In this document: piece after piece, positions 43,857 through 55,841 of the stretch
Numbering within the stretch: position 1 is the stretch's first letter
How the letters are laid out: the number at the start of each line of letters is the position of its first letter
Assembly (NCBI GenBank): GCA_030734395.1
Contig: JAUZTG010000012.1
Span: forward strand, 1-64,000
DNA from: Sarocladium kiliense
Lineage: Eukaryota > Ascomycota > Sordariomycetes > Hypocreales > Sarocladiaceae
Reading direction: 5' to 3'
DNA: 64,000 nt
Translations under genes and position numbers: made by a program
The notes under the pieces: model-generated
Seen by the model: only the letters and a program-made list of their open reading frames with translations
Told to the model about the DNA's origin: nothing
Databases searched by the model: none

Positions 43857-45628
43857 ATGCTCTTCGGCGCATCGTCCCTGGGCCTGTTGGCTCTTGGACT
43901 GCAGCAAGCCATCGCCGAAGATGGCCAGATCCCCTTGGAAGAGGACTGGTCAGCAGCCTGTCCCGAGTACATCCAGTACTCAACTCACCCTCAGTAAGCA
44001 ATACACCATGCTTCTTTTCTGCCCTCACAGTTGCGCATCATCCTGACTAACATCATGGCAACAGCCCTCCATTCACAGACGGCCGCTACAGCCTCCCCTT
44101 CCAACGACCCGACCCTCGCTGCCGAACCTTTCGCTCCGACGAGATTGAGCGTGTCATTAACGAGGTCACCTCCCGCATGAAGGACCCAGACATGGCTCGC
44201 CTTTTCGAAAACACCTTCCCATCCACCACCGACACGACCGTCAAGTTCCACACCTCGGGCGCGAAAGACACCGGCATCTTCAACATTGGCAGCTTTCGCA
44301 GTACGTGGGACTCAGGCGCCTGGGAGGGGCCACAGTCGTTCATTATCACGGGCGACATCATAGCAGAGTGGCTGCGCGACTCCACGAACCAGTTGCGCCC
44401 ATACCAGGGCCTCGCGAACAAGGACCCCAACATCAAGACCCTGCTGCTGGGCGCCATCAACACACAATCCGAGTACATCATCCAGTCGCCATACTGCAAC
44501 GCCTTCCAACCACCGCCAATTGCCAAGCTGTCGCTTTCGAATAACAATCAGGAAGATAGCGTCCACCCTGCGTACGAACCTACCGTGGTGTTCGAGTGCA
44601 AGTACGAGCTGGACTCGCTTGCGCACTTCCTAGCGCTGGGCAATGACTTTTACGAGCACACCAAAAGCACGGACTTCGTGAATAAGAGGTGGATTCTGGC
44701 TGTTGAGACGTTGCTTGAGGTGTTGGAGCAGCAGTCTGCCCCGACATTTGACCCTGAGACGGGGGCTTTTGTGCGCAATATCTATACCTTCCAGCGCAAG
44801 ACAAATATTGGCACGGAAACGCTGCCATTGGGTGGTGTAGGCAATCCGCTCAATAGCGGTACAGGTCTAGTGCGCTCTGCGTTCCGACCAAGTGACGATG
44901 CTACCATCCTGGGCTTCTTCATCCCTGCCAACGCCATGATGTCCGCTGAACTCCTCCGTGCGTCAGCCATGCTCGAAGCAGCCGGTAAGACCGAGCTATC
45001 CGCCAGACTCTCCAAATGGGGCAAGCAGCTTCGCGAAGGTGTGTTGGAGCATGGTGTTGTGCACCACAAGAAGTACGGCGATGTGTTTGCGTACGAGGTG
45101 GATGGGTATGGGTCGTCGATCATGATGGATGATGCGAATTATCCGTCGTTGCTGGCGTTGCCGTTGATGGGGTTCTGTGATGTGGATGATGAGGTGTATC
45201 AGAATACGAGAAAGATGATTCTGGAGAAGAATGGGAACCCGTACTACCTGAAGGGATCAGGGTTCCAAGGCATCGGAGGTGAGTTCCTTTCCACAAACAG
45301 ACAAAGCATATACATTACATGCTGCAGCACAAGACTAATACAACGTCCAGGACCTCACATCGGCCTCCGCAACGCCTGGCCCATGAGTCTCCTCATGCAA
45401 GCCCAAACCACCGACAACGACAAGGAGATCAGCGAGTGTCTCGAGTTAGTCCTCCGCTCGTCAGAGCTGGGTCTCGTCCATGAGAGTATCGACGTCGAGC
45501 GCGTGTCGCAGTATACGCGGAGCTGGTTCGCGTGGGCGAATGGGGTTTTTGCGACGACGGTGCTGGATTTGGCGAAGAGGAAGCCGCATTTGATCTTTAA
45601 GGAGGGAGAGGGGAGTTATGAGATGTGA
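43857..45628 (+). CDS. GH125 exo-alpha-1,6-mannosidase (Mug157-like)
   Basis: Exons 43857-43990, 44065-45278 and 45351-45628; 541 residues. Introns: GTAAGC...CAACAG (74 nt) and GTGAGT...GTCCAG (72 nt, a multiple of three, so the frame reads through it). The signal peptide MLFGASSLGLLALGLQQAIA directs it to the secretory pathway. The GH125 hallmark AEWLRDSTNQLRPYQ (residues 145-159) is followed by FECKYELDSLAHFL, WAYEVDGYGSSIMMDDANYP-like sequence (AYEVDGYGSSIMMDDANYPS) and GFQGIGGPHIGLRNAWPMSL. Family members remove alpha-1,6-mannose from glycans; S. pombe Mug157 is the meiotic homologue. Intact and of normal length. Confidence 0.92.
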
Positions 45629-46088
45629 GGAGGAGGAATGAATGAGTAGGGGGTGGTGTATGTCTTGTATGGAGATGCCGGTTGACGCACATGTCCTATA
45701 TCAGCAGCCAGCGGTCAGCTCCGTTCCGTCGACTACTTTAACGAATTGATGTCTTTACTTATCCTAACTACATGTACTTCAGCTGCAGGACTTTCTGTAT
45801 AGGCTGGACCATTGTGTGATGGTGTCTCAAGCCCGTGGTCTTGGTCCCGTCTATACCGAGCTTAACCCCACCCTTGCCCCTCCATCCCTCATCCCTCCTC
45901 ATCGTCACGACATCAACGACTACTCTCCTCCATCACCTTCACTTTACATCACCATACTCACGACATCAACGCCTCCACCTCACCAATTCTCTCCACAACC
46001 ATCCTCTACCCTCATCAGCCTCCTCATGCGCGTCGACCACCTCCCAATCTACCAACACCGGCCTCTCGCCACCACAACAGCCACCACC

Positions 46089-47554
46089 ATGTCATCACCT
46101 CAACCTCCGGAGAAGCACCTCATCAACCTCATCCGCGGCTGGCCCTCCCCCTCCCTCCACCCAACTACCCTCCTCTCCTCTGCCGCCCAATCCATTCTCT
46201 CTAATCCAGAAACCTCCGTCCCAGCCCTACAATACGGCCCGGACTCCGGCTACGAACCCCTCAAAGAAGCTCTCGCCTCCTGGTTAACAAGACACTACCA
46301 CGGCCCAGACTCAAAATACAAACCTGATCCGGAGAGGATCTGTATCACTGGCGGAGCGAGTCAGAACCTTGCGAACATCCTCGCGAGTTTCACGGATCCG
46401 GTGGTGACGAGGAGGATTTGGATGGTTGCGCCTTGCTATCATCTTGCGTGCAGTATCTTTGAAGATGCCGGGTTTCAGGGACGGTTGAGAGCTGTGCCGG
46501 AGGATGAGGACGGGATTGATGTGGATATTCTAGAGAGGAAGATCAGTGCGCTTGAGAAGGAAGAGGAGAACGAGAGACCTGACTTGAAGGTATACCTCAC
46601 CCCTTACTTACTCTCACCTTTATTCTCATCTACTAACCTCATCATACACAGCCCTTCAAAGACCCTGGCCCAGATAGAAAACACTACAAACACATCATCT
46701 ACCTCGTCACAACCTGTGCCAACCCCTCCGGCAAAACCCTCCCCCTCCACCGCCGCGAAGCCCTCGTCAAACTCGCCCGTCGCCACAACGCCCTCCTCAT
46801 CAGCGACGACGTCTACGACTTTCTCCAATGGCCAATCTCATCCTCCTCATCCTCTTCTTCATCCTTCAACGACAGCCTTCCCCGTCTTTCAGACGTAGAC
46901 CGCTCCCTCGGCCTCCCCTCCACCGGCGACGCCCGCTTCGGCTATGCGATTAGCAACGGCTCGTTTAGTAAAGTGGCTGGACCGGGCGTGAGGACGGGAT
47001 GGGTGGACGGGTCGGCGGCGTTTGCGCATGGGTTGGGGAAGACGGGGGCGACGAGGTCCGGGGGTGCGCCGAGTCAGTTCTGTGCGGCTATGATGAGTGA
47101 ACTTGTTGCTAGTGGTGCGCTGGAGGAGTTTCTGGAGAAGACTACAGGGCCGGCGTTGCAGCGTCGCCATGGGCTTATGATGGGTGCTATTGAGAGGTAT
47201 ATTCTTCCTGTTGCAGCGGGTATCACCATTCAGAAGAGTAGTTTGGCCAAAGCGGATATCTATGGCGGGTATTTCGTGTGGTTCTCCTTACCGGAAGGGT
47301 TTGAGGCGAAGACTGTGGCGGAGAGGGCGCTGAAGGAGGAGAATCTCGTGGTGGCGCATGGGAATATGTTTGAGGTGAGGGGGGATGAGGGGAGTGCCAA
47401 GTTTGATAGGGAAGTGAGGTTGTGTTTCTCGTGGGAGGAGGAGAAGGATCTTGAGGAAGGGGTGAGGAGGTTGGGGGATGTCTTGAAGAGGATCCGGAGT
47501 GGTGAGGACGGAAGCGGGTCTGGGAATGGTGTGAACGCAGAGCTGTTCAAGTAG
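46089..47554 (+). CDS. PLP-dependent class I/II aminotransferase
   Basis: Exons 46089-46589 and 46652-47554 with a 62-nt intron (GTATAC, branch ACTAAC, acceptor CACAG); 467 residues. The start at 46089 (CACCATG) is chosen over in-frame upstream ATGs, whose sequence is T/S/P-rich and unlike the family. Fold-type I features: NLIRGWPSPSLHPTTLL, LQYGPDSGYEPLKEALASWL, ITGGASQNL, TTCANPSGKTL, ISDDVYDFL, and the Schiff-base lysine in SFSKVAGPGVRTGW (Lys274). Resembles the aminoadipate/kynurenine or valine-pyruvate type; substrate unresolved. Exon 2 contains a serine homopolymer (about SSSSSSSSS). No targeting signal seen. Ends 86 bp from the convergent POL32 gene. Confidence 0.88.
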
Positions 47555-47639
47555 ATAAATAGAAAGGGTTAGAACAATATAAGTCTTGGATATTGATTTT
47601 GAGGCTGCGATTGGATAGCAGCTAAGTGGCCAATTGCGC

Positions 47640-49183
47640 TCATTTCTTCCCGAAGAAAGACATGATGTTCCCCTGTCCAGCCTTTCCAGCAGGCTTTTTT
47701 GCCTTCGCGCCAGAAGATGTAGGCGTCGGATTGGGGGTCTGCTTCTTCGCTGGAGGAGGCTTGTCCTCTTCCGAGAAGCTTTCCCAGCCTTCTTCGTTGA
47801 TTGTGACTGGTCAAAGAATTAGCTTCAATTTCAAGGGTGCTTGGTAGATAAGGGAATGGGGGGGGAAGGGAGTTGCTTACCCATGTAGCCCTGGTCATCG
47901 AGAATTCGCTTCTTCTTCGTGACACGACGCTTGCCTCTCCGTCGTCCATCTCCGGTGCTAGCCACAACCTCAGCCGGTTCCTCCGCCTTCTTCTCCTCCA
48001 CCGGCTCCGGCTCAGGTTCTGGCTCCGGGGCATCTTCCATCTCCTCATCCTCTTTCTCTTGCTCCTCCTCCTCCTCCTCGTCATCCTCTTCCATCATCTT
48101 CTTCAACTGCTCCTCCCTCTCCTTCTTCGCCTTCCTCAAGGACTCCGCCTCCTCTTTGGTCTGCTTCTTCGTCGCAGGTAGATCCGTATCATCAGCCTCG
48201 CCGTCATCTGATAATGCCATAGCAGTGTCTTCTTCCTGCTTCTTCTTGGGGGCTGGTTTGGGCTTGTTGGCGGCTTTGGCGAAGGATTGCATAATGCCGC
48301 CGGAGGAACCACGTTTGAGGGCAGGGGTGGAGGATTTGCCGGCGCTGGAGGTGGGTTCTGTGGCTTCTTGCTTGATTTTGGCCGCTTGAGTGGGTTTCGA
48401 TGCTGTTGCGGCTGGTGTCGGTTCTGGCTTCACAGCCTTAGATGCTTGTGGTTCTGTCTTCACTGTTTTCGTGGAGGTGCTAGGTGCCGCGGCTTTGGAC
48501 TTGCCACTGCGATCACGTCTCCTGACGCTGGGGTTGGTGATGGCGCCGTACTTGCGAGGTGCTTCCAGGGGATCTTCTTTGGCGGTATACTCTGCAACGG
48601 CTCTTGAGATGTCTGAGAGGAGGGAGAGGTCTTTCTGGGGATGAGGTGCTAGGCTGTAGACGTTGATGGATGTCACTTTCTCATATTCGGCCAAGATTGC
48701 TGAGAACTGTTAGCGACTATGTCGCACGAGAAGCAGAGAAGTGACTGTCCTGACCTTTGAGAGACTCCTCGGCAACGAGAGTGAGAGTCTCAGTGACGAC
48801 AGGGGATGTAGAGTCATTCTGCTCCGGCTGCGAGCTTCCCATCTCGACGTCGCCATCTTCATGCGCTTCTTGTGCCTTCTTCTGTCCATAGAGGAGGTAT
48901 GTGGCGTGAATGGAGTTTTCCTTGATCCCATTCTGGTACTGCAGGAAGTCATAGAGCATTCTGAGCATGGTGTTAGCACAATGTATCTTCATGTGGAAAT
49001 ATGTGGCATGACTGACTCCTTTGCCGTGTTCACATGAACATCAAGAGCTCTACTGAGCAGACGATATGTGATCTGTGAGTTTCAGTCAGTGTTCTGATAG
49101 CGAGCACGGTCATGAATGAAAAGGCGTACAGGCTGCTCATCGCTGAGCAGGCGATCTGCGAGAAACTTGCGATGTTCGTCCAT
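47640..49183 (-). CDS. POL32: DNA polymerase delta (and zeta) subunit Pol32/POLD3
   Basis: Five exons: 49183-49130, 49072-49017, 48960-48755, 48699-47881 and 47806-47640; 433 residues, all introns 55-74 nt and in frame. The N-terminal winged-helix-like part that binds the catalytic B-subunit reads TYRLLSRALDVHVNTAKEML and YLLYGQK. The centre is a long charged disordered region (EEDDEEEEEEQEKEDEEMED). The conserved GYMVTINEEGWESFSE segment precedes the C-terminal PCNA-binding PIP box QGNIMSFFGKK. Functions in lagging-strand synthesis, break-induced replication and translesion synthesis in the nucleus. Head to head with RAD18 across 397 bp. Confidence 0.93.
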
Positions 49184-49580
49184 TTCGGAGCCTAGTCGAA
49201 AGGAGTCGTCACCGTAAATTTTGTATCGCAACACAACTCTCGTGTTAATAAACTCAATGCCGATAGCTTTGGTCTTAACTGCTCGTTGCACTTGGATTCA
49301 AAGGTAACGCGTCGGTTGACGCGCTCTCACGTGGCCGCCTCTTTAGCAGACTCCCACGCCGCCAAAGTGCTGATGCACTTACAAGAGTCTATGCATCTAG
49401 ACCGCATATCTCTACCACCACCATTCACGTCGTCATTTGCTCAGTCGCGTCTCCCGCCGCGCAACAGAAAGCAATTACTGGGTCGCCTGGCCGCCAAATC
49501 CAATACATAACGACGCTTCGATTGTGGCCTCAGCAACACTACTCTGCGCTTCGAATCGTGCTCTCAGTTCAGCTACAGCC
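49184..49580. promoter_or_regulatory. bidirectional promoter POL32 / RAD18
   Basis: Only 397 bp between divergent start codons. An ACGCGTCGG/ACGCGCTC pair at 49308-49328 contains ACGCG cores, resembling the MBF (MCB) element ACGCGT that drives S-phase genes in yeasts; ACGCGT itself is at 49308-49313. Function inferred. Confidence 0.5.
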
Positions 49581-50961
49581 ATGGCTGACGCCGATGTCCC
49601 CGACTCGACAGATTGGCTGTCAACGCCACTTCGCGCCCTCGCTGCCGTCGAAGCCTCTCTGCGGTGCCAGGTCTGCAAGGACTTCTATCGCACACCGATG
49701 CTCACATCCTGCTCTCACACATTCTGTTCGCTATGTATTCGACGCGCTCTCTCCAACGATGGAAAATGTCCGCTCTGTCGCGCGGGCGAGCAAGAGTTGA
49801 AGCTGAGGAGCAATTGGTCCATGGAGGAGACAGTCGACGCTTTCGTCAAGGCCCGACCGGATGTCCTAGCGGAGGCGAGGAGAAAAGAGAGCAGTAGGGC
49901 ATCGTCACCGAAGAGAAAGGCGAATGCGACGGAGGGGATGAACGGGGAAGATGCACATGTCAGCAAGAGGGTTAGGACTTCGGCGAGGCTGAGCAAGAGC
50001 AGAGCTGAGGCACGACCGTCACAACCTGTGGAAGAGGAGGAGGAGATCGTGGAGGTTCAAGATGACAACGACGAGGACGAAAACTATACTCCCGAGAACA
50101 GTACGTCCATCGCAACGCTAACCTACCACAGCACAGGATCACTGACACCTTACAGATGACGGCCTCGTCGCATGTCCCGTCTGCAACAACAAGATGAAAG
50201 AGTGGCAGGTCTTCAAACACCTAGAATCCTGCACTGGCCCCCCCTCACCAAGCACAAACAACAGCCACTCCGGCCCTTCGACCTCAACCCCCTTCCGCAA
50301 ACCCTCCGCCTCCCCCCCCGACCGCCTTCCCGCAATAAACTACTCCATGCTCAAAGAAACTGCCCTCCGCAAGAAACTCTCCGAACTCGGCATCTCCTCT
50401 ACGGGTCCCCGTGCGCTCCTCGAAAAGCGCCATAAAGAATGGGTGACGCTTTGGAATGCGAATTGCGATGCTGCGAAACCGAAGAGGAGACAGCAGTTGT
50501 TGCATGATTTAGAGGTGTGGGAAAGGACGCAGAGTGGTAGGGCGGTGATGGGCGGGAGGATCGGGTCAAGTGCGGTCATGGTGAAGGATAAGGACTTTGA
50601 TGGGAGGGCGTGGGCGAGTACTCATGATGAGTCGTTTAGGGAGTTGATTGAGAATGCGAGGAGGAGCAGAGTTAAGGCTGGAGCCAAAGAGGCGGACCCT
50701 GAGCAACCGAGCGAAGAGACCTCGCGTACACGAGAGATTCAGGAGGTGCCGTCATCCTCGCCCCCTCCGGATGCAGAGGACGACGCTATGGACACTGGTG
50801 AAGCTATACAGCCTCAAGAGAGGATACCTGGCGACGACGGACGGCTGGCACAGGTTCCGAATGCCTCAGCTGCGATACCCCTTGATGACATGGCGGATTT
50901 GAAGCGGAGGCCAAGAGACGATAACGACTGGGAGAATATCGACACGGCGCCAATATGTTGA
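49581..50961 (+). CDS. RAD18: postreplication repair E3 ubiquitin ligase Rad18
   Basis: Exons 49581-50100 and 50156-50961, 55-nt intron (GTACGT, branch ACTGAC, acceptor TACAG); 441 residues. RING finger at about 29-68 (CQVCKDFYRTPML, CSHTFCSLCIRRAL, CPLC), UBZ4 zinc finger at about 180-200 (CPVCNNKMKEWQVFKHLESC), and a SAP domain at about 235-275 (NYSMLKETALRKKLSELGI). With Rad6 it mono-ubiquitinates PCNA to start translesion synthesis. Acidic linker and Arg/Lys clusters between the RING and UBZ suit a nuclear protein. Ends 247 bp from the convergent CHM7. Confidence 0.94.
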
Positions 50962-51207
50962 GCCAGGGGTTCAGTGTGTAAGACAATGAAATGCATAAGA
51001 ATAGCATGGCACGAGGCTCATATTATGGAGTTACTTTGCTTGGGGCAGAGCGTGGCTGAATATATTCGCTCACTGAGCTTGCCATAAAACTCAATTTGTA
51101 GAAGTATTATAATGCATATAACGTGTGAGCGCAACCCTCGAGATATATCCCTACCAAACCAGAACGCCCATATCCAATACACATATACCATCTCCCTTAG
51201 CAAACGC

Positions 51208-52574
51208 TCACGACGCCCGTACTGGCTCTCTCTCCTCAATGGACAACTTCCCAATCCCCGTCTCCGTCGTCGGCGTGACATCCCTCGGCACCTCCGGCAG
51301 GCCCTCCACCTTCCTCCTCGCTTCCTCACTCTCCCTCTCCCTCTCTTCTCTCTCCATCGCTTCCAATTCCTCCCCAAGCTCCTCCTCATCCACCACCCTT
51401 CCTCCCTCAGCCAACATCCCCGCCACCTCGTCCACATCATCCATCTCATCCTTCAAACTATCCATCACACCCTCAACTCTCTCCAGCCCGCCAATCTGCT
51501 CATTCAGGCCCTTGAGCACGCTCGTGCTTGATTCCATAACTTTGAGGACTTGCACTTGGTCGCTTGCTTGTTCGATTTTGGAGGCGACGGCTTCGAGTTG
51601 TGAGAGGGTGGTGTAGCGCGAGGAGAGGGATGCTTCGGCTTGTTTCTTGGATTTCAGGGCAGCGAGGGCGGGGATGCGTTGTTTGCGGGCGACGGCGGAT
51701 TTGGCCACCTGCTCAAGCTCTTCGGTCCGTTTGTTAAGGAGGTCGATTTGGTGGTGTAGCCTCGCTGTGAGTTCCTTGATTGATGCGATGGTGGCGTCTT
51801 CTTCCGTCAAGCCGTTTTGCTCGCCTGTAGCTTTGACTTTGACGATCTTCCCATCGTACTCGATCAACCCCTTGTCTCTTGACAAGAACCTCAGGAGAAC
51901 ATCAACGTCCTCTTCCCCAAGCTTCTGCTCACCAACGACATCCGTAGCGAACTCCCTCCGAAACTGCTCCTTTGTAAAGATCCTCTCAAATTTCGAAGTC
52001 CTCCCGTGTAGCCTCTCTGCCACCTCCTTCCCAGCCTTCTCAACATTCTCCATGATCACATACCGCCCTTGCGGTAACTTATCTTCCCCCCTGCTTGGAT
52101 CCACGACACCAAGCTGTCTCAACGTCCACCCAACCACACTCCATGGAACCTCCCCCCAGCCATGATAATAAACACTCTGCGGCGCCTTCAAGAAGTCCTG
52201 CACGGGGACGAGACCTCTCTCCGCAACAGTCTCACGCACAGCAGTCCCTAACGCCAACGGCTGTCCAAAATGTCTATTCTCGAGTGATCGCAGGAGAGCA
52301 GTATCGACGCCGAGGATGAATGGTGTGGAGGAGGATTTCGCGGGGAGGATGCCGGAGGAGGCGAGAAGGGAGAGGGCGTGGCGCCAGGCGGAGATGTTGG
52401 CGCGGTAGCCGTCTGGGTTGAGGGTTCGCTGGGGGCGGAAGTCGGAGTAGAGGGCGGGAAGGCGGGCTCTGTAAGCTATGTCAGTGGGAAGTGTCGAGTT
52501 GTTGTTCAAGAGGAGAGGAAATACTTTCGGAAGTCCGGGTCGTGCTCAACCAGGTAGTCTGCGAGCTCGCCCAT
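51208..52574 (-). CDS. CHM7: ESCRT-III-related protein Chm7/CHMP7 (SNF7 family)
   Basis: Exons 52574-52525 and 52468-51208, 56-nt intron (GTATTT...TTACAG); 436 residues, starting MGELADYLVEHDPDFRK. The N-terminal half (residues ~1-200) is the ESCRT-II-like winged-helix part. From TIASIKELTARLHHQIDLL onward it is the basic coiled-coil Snf7 domain (VARKQRIPALAALKSKKQAE, YTTLSQLEAVASKIEQA) and it ends with acidic MIM-like helices (EEELGEELEAMEREERERE). Known to act in nuclear envelope sealing and nuclear pore quality control. Intact. Confidence 0.9.
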
Positions 52575-53036
52575 GGCGGACGGGATGGTCGCTAGCCGTT
52601 GACCGTGACTTTCGCTACCAGCTTCCCGAAATGTGTGGCCCGTAGAAGACCTAGAAGAAGTAGAAACGGCTCGCCGTGAGGTGGGAAAGAATCGCTGGCT
52701 AGTGTTGGATTGAGAAGACGGCAGAGATGAAGCTGATGGTGGTGGGGTGAACGTGTCGGTGGTTTCGCTGCCTTATCAGCGCGTCATTCCGTCTGCTTAT
52801 CAGTACAACCTCCCTTGGTTTTGTAGCCGAACAGCAAGACAATTGAGAAGTTGAATGAACTCGCCAACTCGCAAGTTCAGGTATTCAAATGCAAATGATG
52901 CATCTATGAGAATGGTTACTGGGGTTTTAATACCCCAGGAGTCATGATATGCACGCTCAGCTTCCCGGTCCGCATGATCAATGGCCATCTATGTTCACAT
53001 GCCATGTATATTACACATCAGTCAACCCATAACCCC

Positions 53037-55370
53037 CTACCTCTCCGTCTCATCAAACTCCATCTGCACCCCTCCAACCGTGGTATCATCTGGGCCTTCA
53101 GCCCCATGCAGCGGCTTCGTCTCTAGCATGCCTCCCGCTCCAGCTACCAAGCTTAGTCTTCTCGTCCTCAAATCCGTCAACGCCTCGCTCTCTTCATCCA
53201 CCACTTCGCCATTCCCATCCACATTAGCTCCGTCTTCATCCTCGTCATGGGGCAGGTCCAGTTTCTCCGATAGGGTTCTTTGAAGCTGCTCCAACAACGC
53301 AGTGGCAGTGGTGAACTTGGTCATGCCATGCCCATGAGGCAGAGACTCATATGTCTCGAACGCTTGGTTCAGGCATCGCTGTGAAGGAATGAACTTTTCT
53401 TGTTGCAGCCAAGCATCAGCAGCGAGATAGCTCCAGAGACCGGACTTCCGTATGCGGTTGCCCCAGTTCCAGCTGCCAACTCCCTCCTTGGTTGCATAGC
53501 TGATAGCCAGCCGCTCTTTGAGCAAGGCATCACCAACCGACCCCAAGAGCTTCGAGTCGAGTAGTCTGACACCAAGGCGACCTGCACCATCAATGTTGGC
53601 TCCACCGCGAAGTCGTAGTAGCTCGACGGGAAGAAGCATACTTCGCACCGCGCCATAAGGTGACATGCAACGCGTGCTATACGAGTAAACTGCCGACTCA
53701 ATGATCTGCTCCACAGCCTCGTACCTGGATTTAGAGGACGTGTACTGTGGCACCAACAGCAAGCTCACGGCCGCCATCTCATCCGCTGCAGCCTGATATT
53801 TCCAGGCTTTCGCATTGGCGAACCCAGCCCTCAATAGCTCGTACGTAGAGTTTGCCAACTTCCAATCTCTTAACATGAATGCGTAGTCCGCCAGTTTTCT
53901 GAGTATCGCATCAGGCGCCTGTGCGTGGTAGAAGCCTGCAGGGTCGTACGCCTCCTTCACGCCACTGCTGCCACCTAATGACGAGCGTGTTGATCCGAAG
54001 GGGAATCTCTTTGTGAGACTTGAGAAAGTTCCCGCGAGACCTTTTCGTTTTGATGCAACTTGATCGTTCCAAACTGATACATGGCGCTCCATGGTGGGTA
54101 TGATGGACTGCGTGACCATTTCGCGAATGAATGTCCGGATGGCAGTAGCATCAGATTCGAAGATATGCCGAGTTGGATCCTCAAAGTCGACGTCATCCTC
54201 ACTCCTCTTGATCTCCGCCAATTCCTCATCTGCTGTCATCCAGTCACTCCTGGGGAGCGGAATACTGTCATCATCCGTTTCTATACTTTGACTGCTTCGC
54301 AACCGCAACAAATGGCAGTGAGGGCCAAGATGGCGCTTCATCTGGTCGAAGAACCCCATAGATCTCGTGATATCGTCATTCTCCTCATCATGTATCAGAA
54401 CATAGTAACGCAGGTATTCTCCGTCCACCCATGGTGGTAATTTCCGACTCCCTGAATTCGTCTCTTCGTAGAGCCTCCTGAGCTCCTCGATGGGTGTCTC
54501 GTTGCGGGAGCTTATCGCCACTACACAGCAGACAGGATGCGCGAATGTCTCATGCGGCGCAATAGGAATGCCGGACAGCAGCCGGCGCATATAAAGCGCA
54601 TGATACGGTGACGCAGCGTCAATGTCCAGACCTTGTCGTGTGCTGATTCCGAAGTGTGGCCCATTCGCATAAGATTCCTCGGCAAATGTCAAGTGTCGTT
54701 CAACCAAGGTCTCGACGTCTGCTAACACCTTGCGATCCCTGGCCGTGCCGCCCTGACTTCCGTTCTGGGTCGCTATTGCGGGATCGGGATGCTCAATATT
54801 GGAACCGAGCTGCGTGAAGCGTATAGAAAAGTCGTCGACAGGCCTGCTAATACCTGTGCTATCTCGAATAGATACGCGCCCTTGTATCCGCTCCCCAAAT
54901 GGCCGCAACAGTTCCCATAGCCCGTCTTTGAAGCCCTTGTCACTCATCATGGCATCCGTGTCTTCTGAAGAGCATATCGTGACATGAGGTACGAAAGCTC
55001 TGAGTATCAGGTTCAGCGGATCGCCCGGGTTGTCGCTTGCTGCTTCAGCCAGCTCTCTGTCTGTAGCCGCATCGAAAACACCACCTCCTGAGAAGATCCG
55101 AGACGGTGACCCCCGGCCAGCAGGCGACATGGACCGTGAGCCGGGTGGAGAGAGAGTCGAGGCATAGAGGGAGGCGGCAGAGGGATTCGCTCGTCGGTAG
55201 GGCAGGCTGGACTCGGAGTTGGACAAGGGCAAGGAGGGAACGCTGGCGCCGAGGTTAGGCTGTGTGATGTTCCTCAGCTTGGGCAGCCTTGCCGGAGCAC
55301 CGGAGGCGGCTGTAGGCAATGCCTGTATGGGAGACGACGGCAATGCGTCATCGTCGACAGGTTGTGGCAT
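53037..55370 (-). CDS. TRS85: TRAPP complex subunit Trs85 (TRAPPC8)
   Basis: A single exon. The frame is open to 55619 (860 residues), but I prefer the ATG at 55370 (MPQPVDDDALPSS, 777 residues) because the upstream 83 residues look like translated leader; an upstream start cannot be excluded. After a disordered Ser/Pro-rich N-terminus the Trs85 domain starts at NLILRAFVPHVTICSSEDTD and includes ESYANGPHFGISTRQGLDID, YYVLIHDEENDD and SMGFFDQMKRHLG, ending in helical repeats (LADYAFMLRDWKLANSTYEL). Trs85 defines TRAPPIII, the exchange factor for Ypt1 in autophagy and Golgi traffic. Divergent from BUD13. Confidence 0.9.
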   Translation of the reverse strand: MPQPVDDDALPSSPIQALPTAASGAPARLPKLRNITQPNLGASVPSLPLSNSESSLPYRRANPSAASLYASTLSPPGSRSMSPAGRGSPSRIFSGGGVFDAATDRELAEAASDNPGDPLNLILRAFVPHVTICSSEDTDAMMSDKGFKDGLWELLRPFGERIQGRVSIRDSTGISRPVDDFSIRFTQLGSNIEHPDPAIATQNGSQGGTARDRKVLADVETLVERHLTFAEESYANGPHFGISTRQGLDIDAASPYHALYMRRLLSGIPIAPHETFAHPVCCVVAISSRNETPIEELRRLYEETNSGSRKLPPWVDGEYLRYYVLIHDEENDDITRSMGFFDQMKRHLGPHCHLLRLRSSQSIETDDDSIPLPRSDWMTADEELAEIKRSEDDVDFEDPTRHIFESDATAIRTFIREMVTQSIIPTMERHVSVWNDQVASKRKGLAGTFSSLTKRFPFGSTRSSLGGSSGVKEAYDPAGFYHAQAPDAILRKLADYAFMLRDWKLANSTYELLRAGFANAKAWKYQAAADEMAAVSLLLVPQYTSSKSRYEAVEQIIESAVYSYSTRCMSPYGAVRSMLLPVELLRLRGGANIDGAGRLGVRLLDSKLLGSVGDALLKERLAISYATKEGVGSWNWGNRIRKSGLWSYLAADAWLQQEKFIPSQRCLNQAFETYESLPHGHGMTKFTTATALLEQLQRTLSEKLDLPHDEDEDGANVDGNGEVVDEESEALTDLRTRRLSLVAGAGGMLETKPLHGAEGPDDTTVGGVQMEFDETER

Positions 55371-55841
55371 GAATGCGGCGGTCTGCGGTTGTTGGGTTCG
55401 GCGGGGGAGGACGTTGGGATTGGATCGAGGAGCGGCTCGGGAATGGTGAGACCTGGCGCAGAGAGACACAGAATAAGACGGGACTTGGGACTGGCATATC
55501 ACCGGCAAGGGCCAGGTCGAGTCGTCGGGGGAGAGGGAGTAGTGAGAGGAGGTCCGGTTGGAAGTCGAGAAAGAGAGGATAGAGGTGAGGTCGAACGTGG
55601 TGACAGCGACGAGGGACAACGCTACCCTGATTGACAGTGATACGTGGGGGATAGTTCCAGGCGCCGAGTTCGCATGCGACAGCGGGTTGATCCACTAACC
55701 CTCACGACCGTCAGCGGCTTCACGTGCCGGAGCTACGCTAAACGACATCATCACCAACCTCAACTGTCAACTTTGGTTGCCTCGCTCTTCTTCAATCGCG
55801 ATTCTCCCTTGCGGCTCGACGCACCCTTCCTTCCACCAGCC

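Noticed and set aside
43520..43972. Minus-strand 150-residue frame with several cysteines
   Set aside because: It overlaps exon 1 of the GH125 gene, shows no family motif and has no splice-supported extension.
47873..48389. Plus-strand Leu/Ser-rich frames that look like membrane helices
   Set aside because: They are the complement of the acidic Glu-rich region of POL32.
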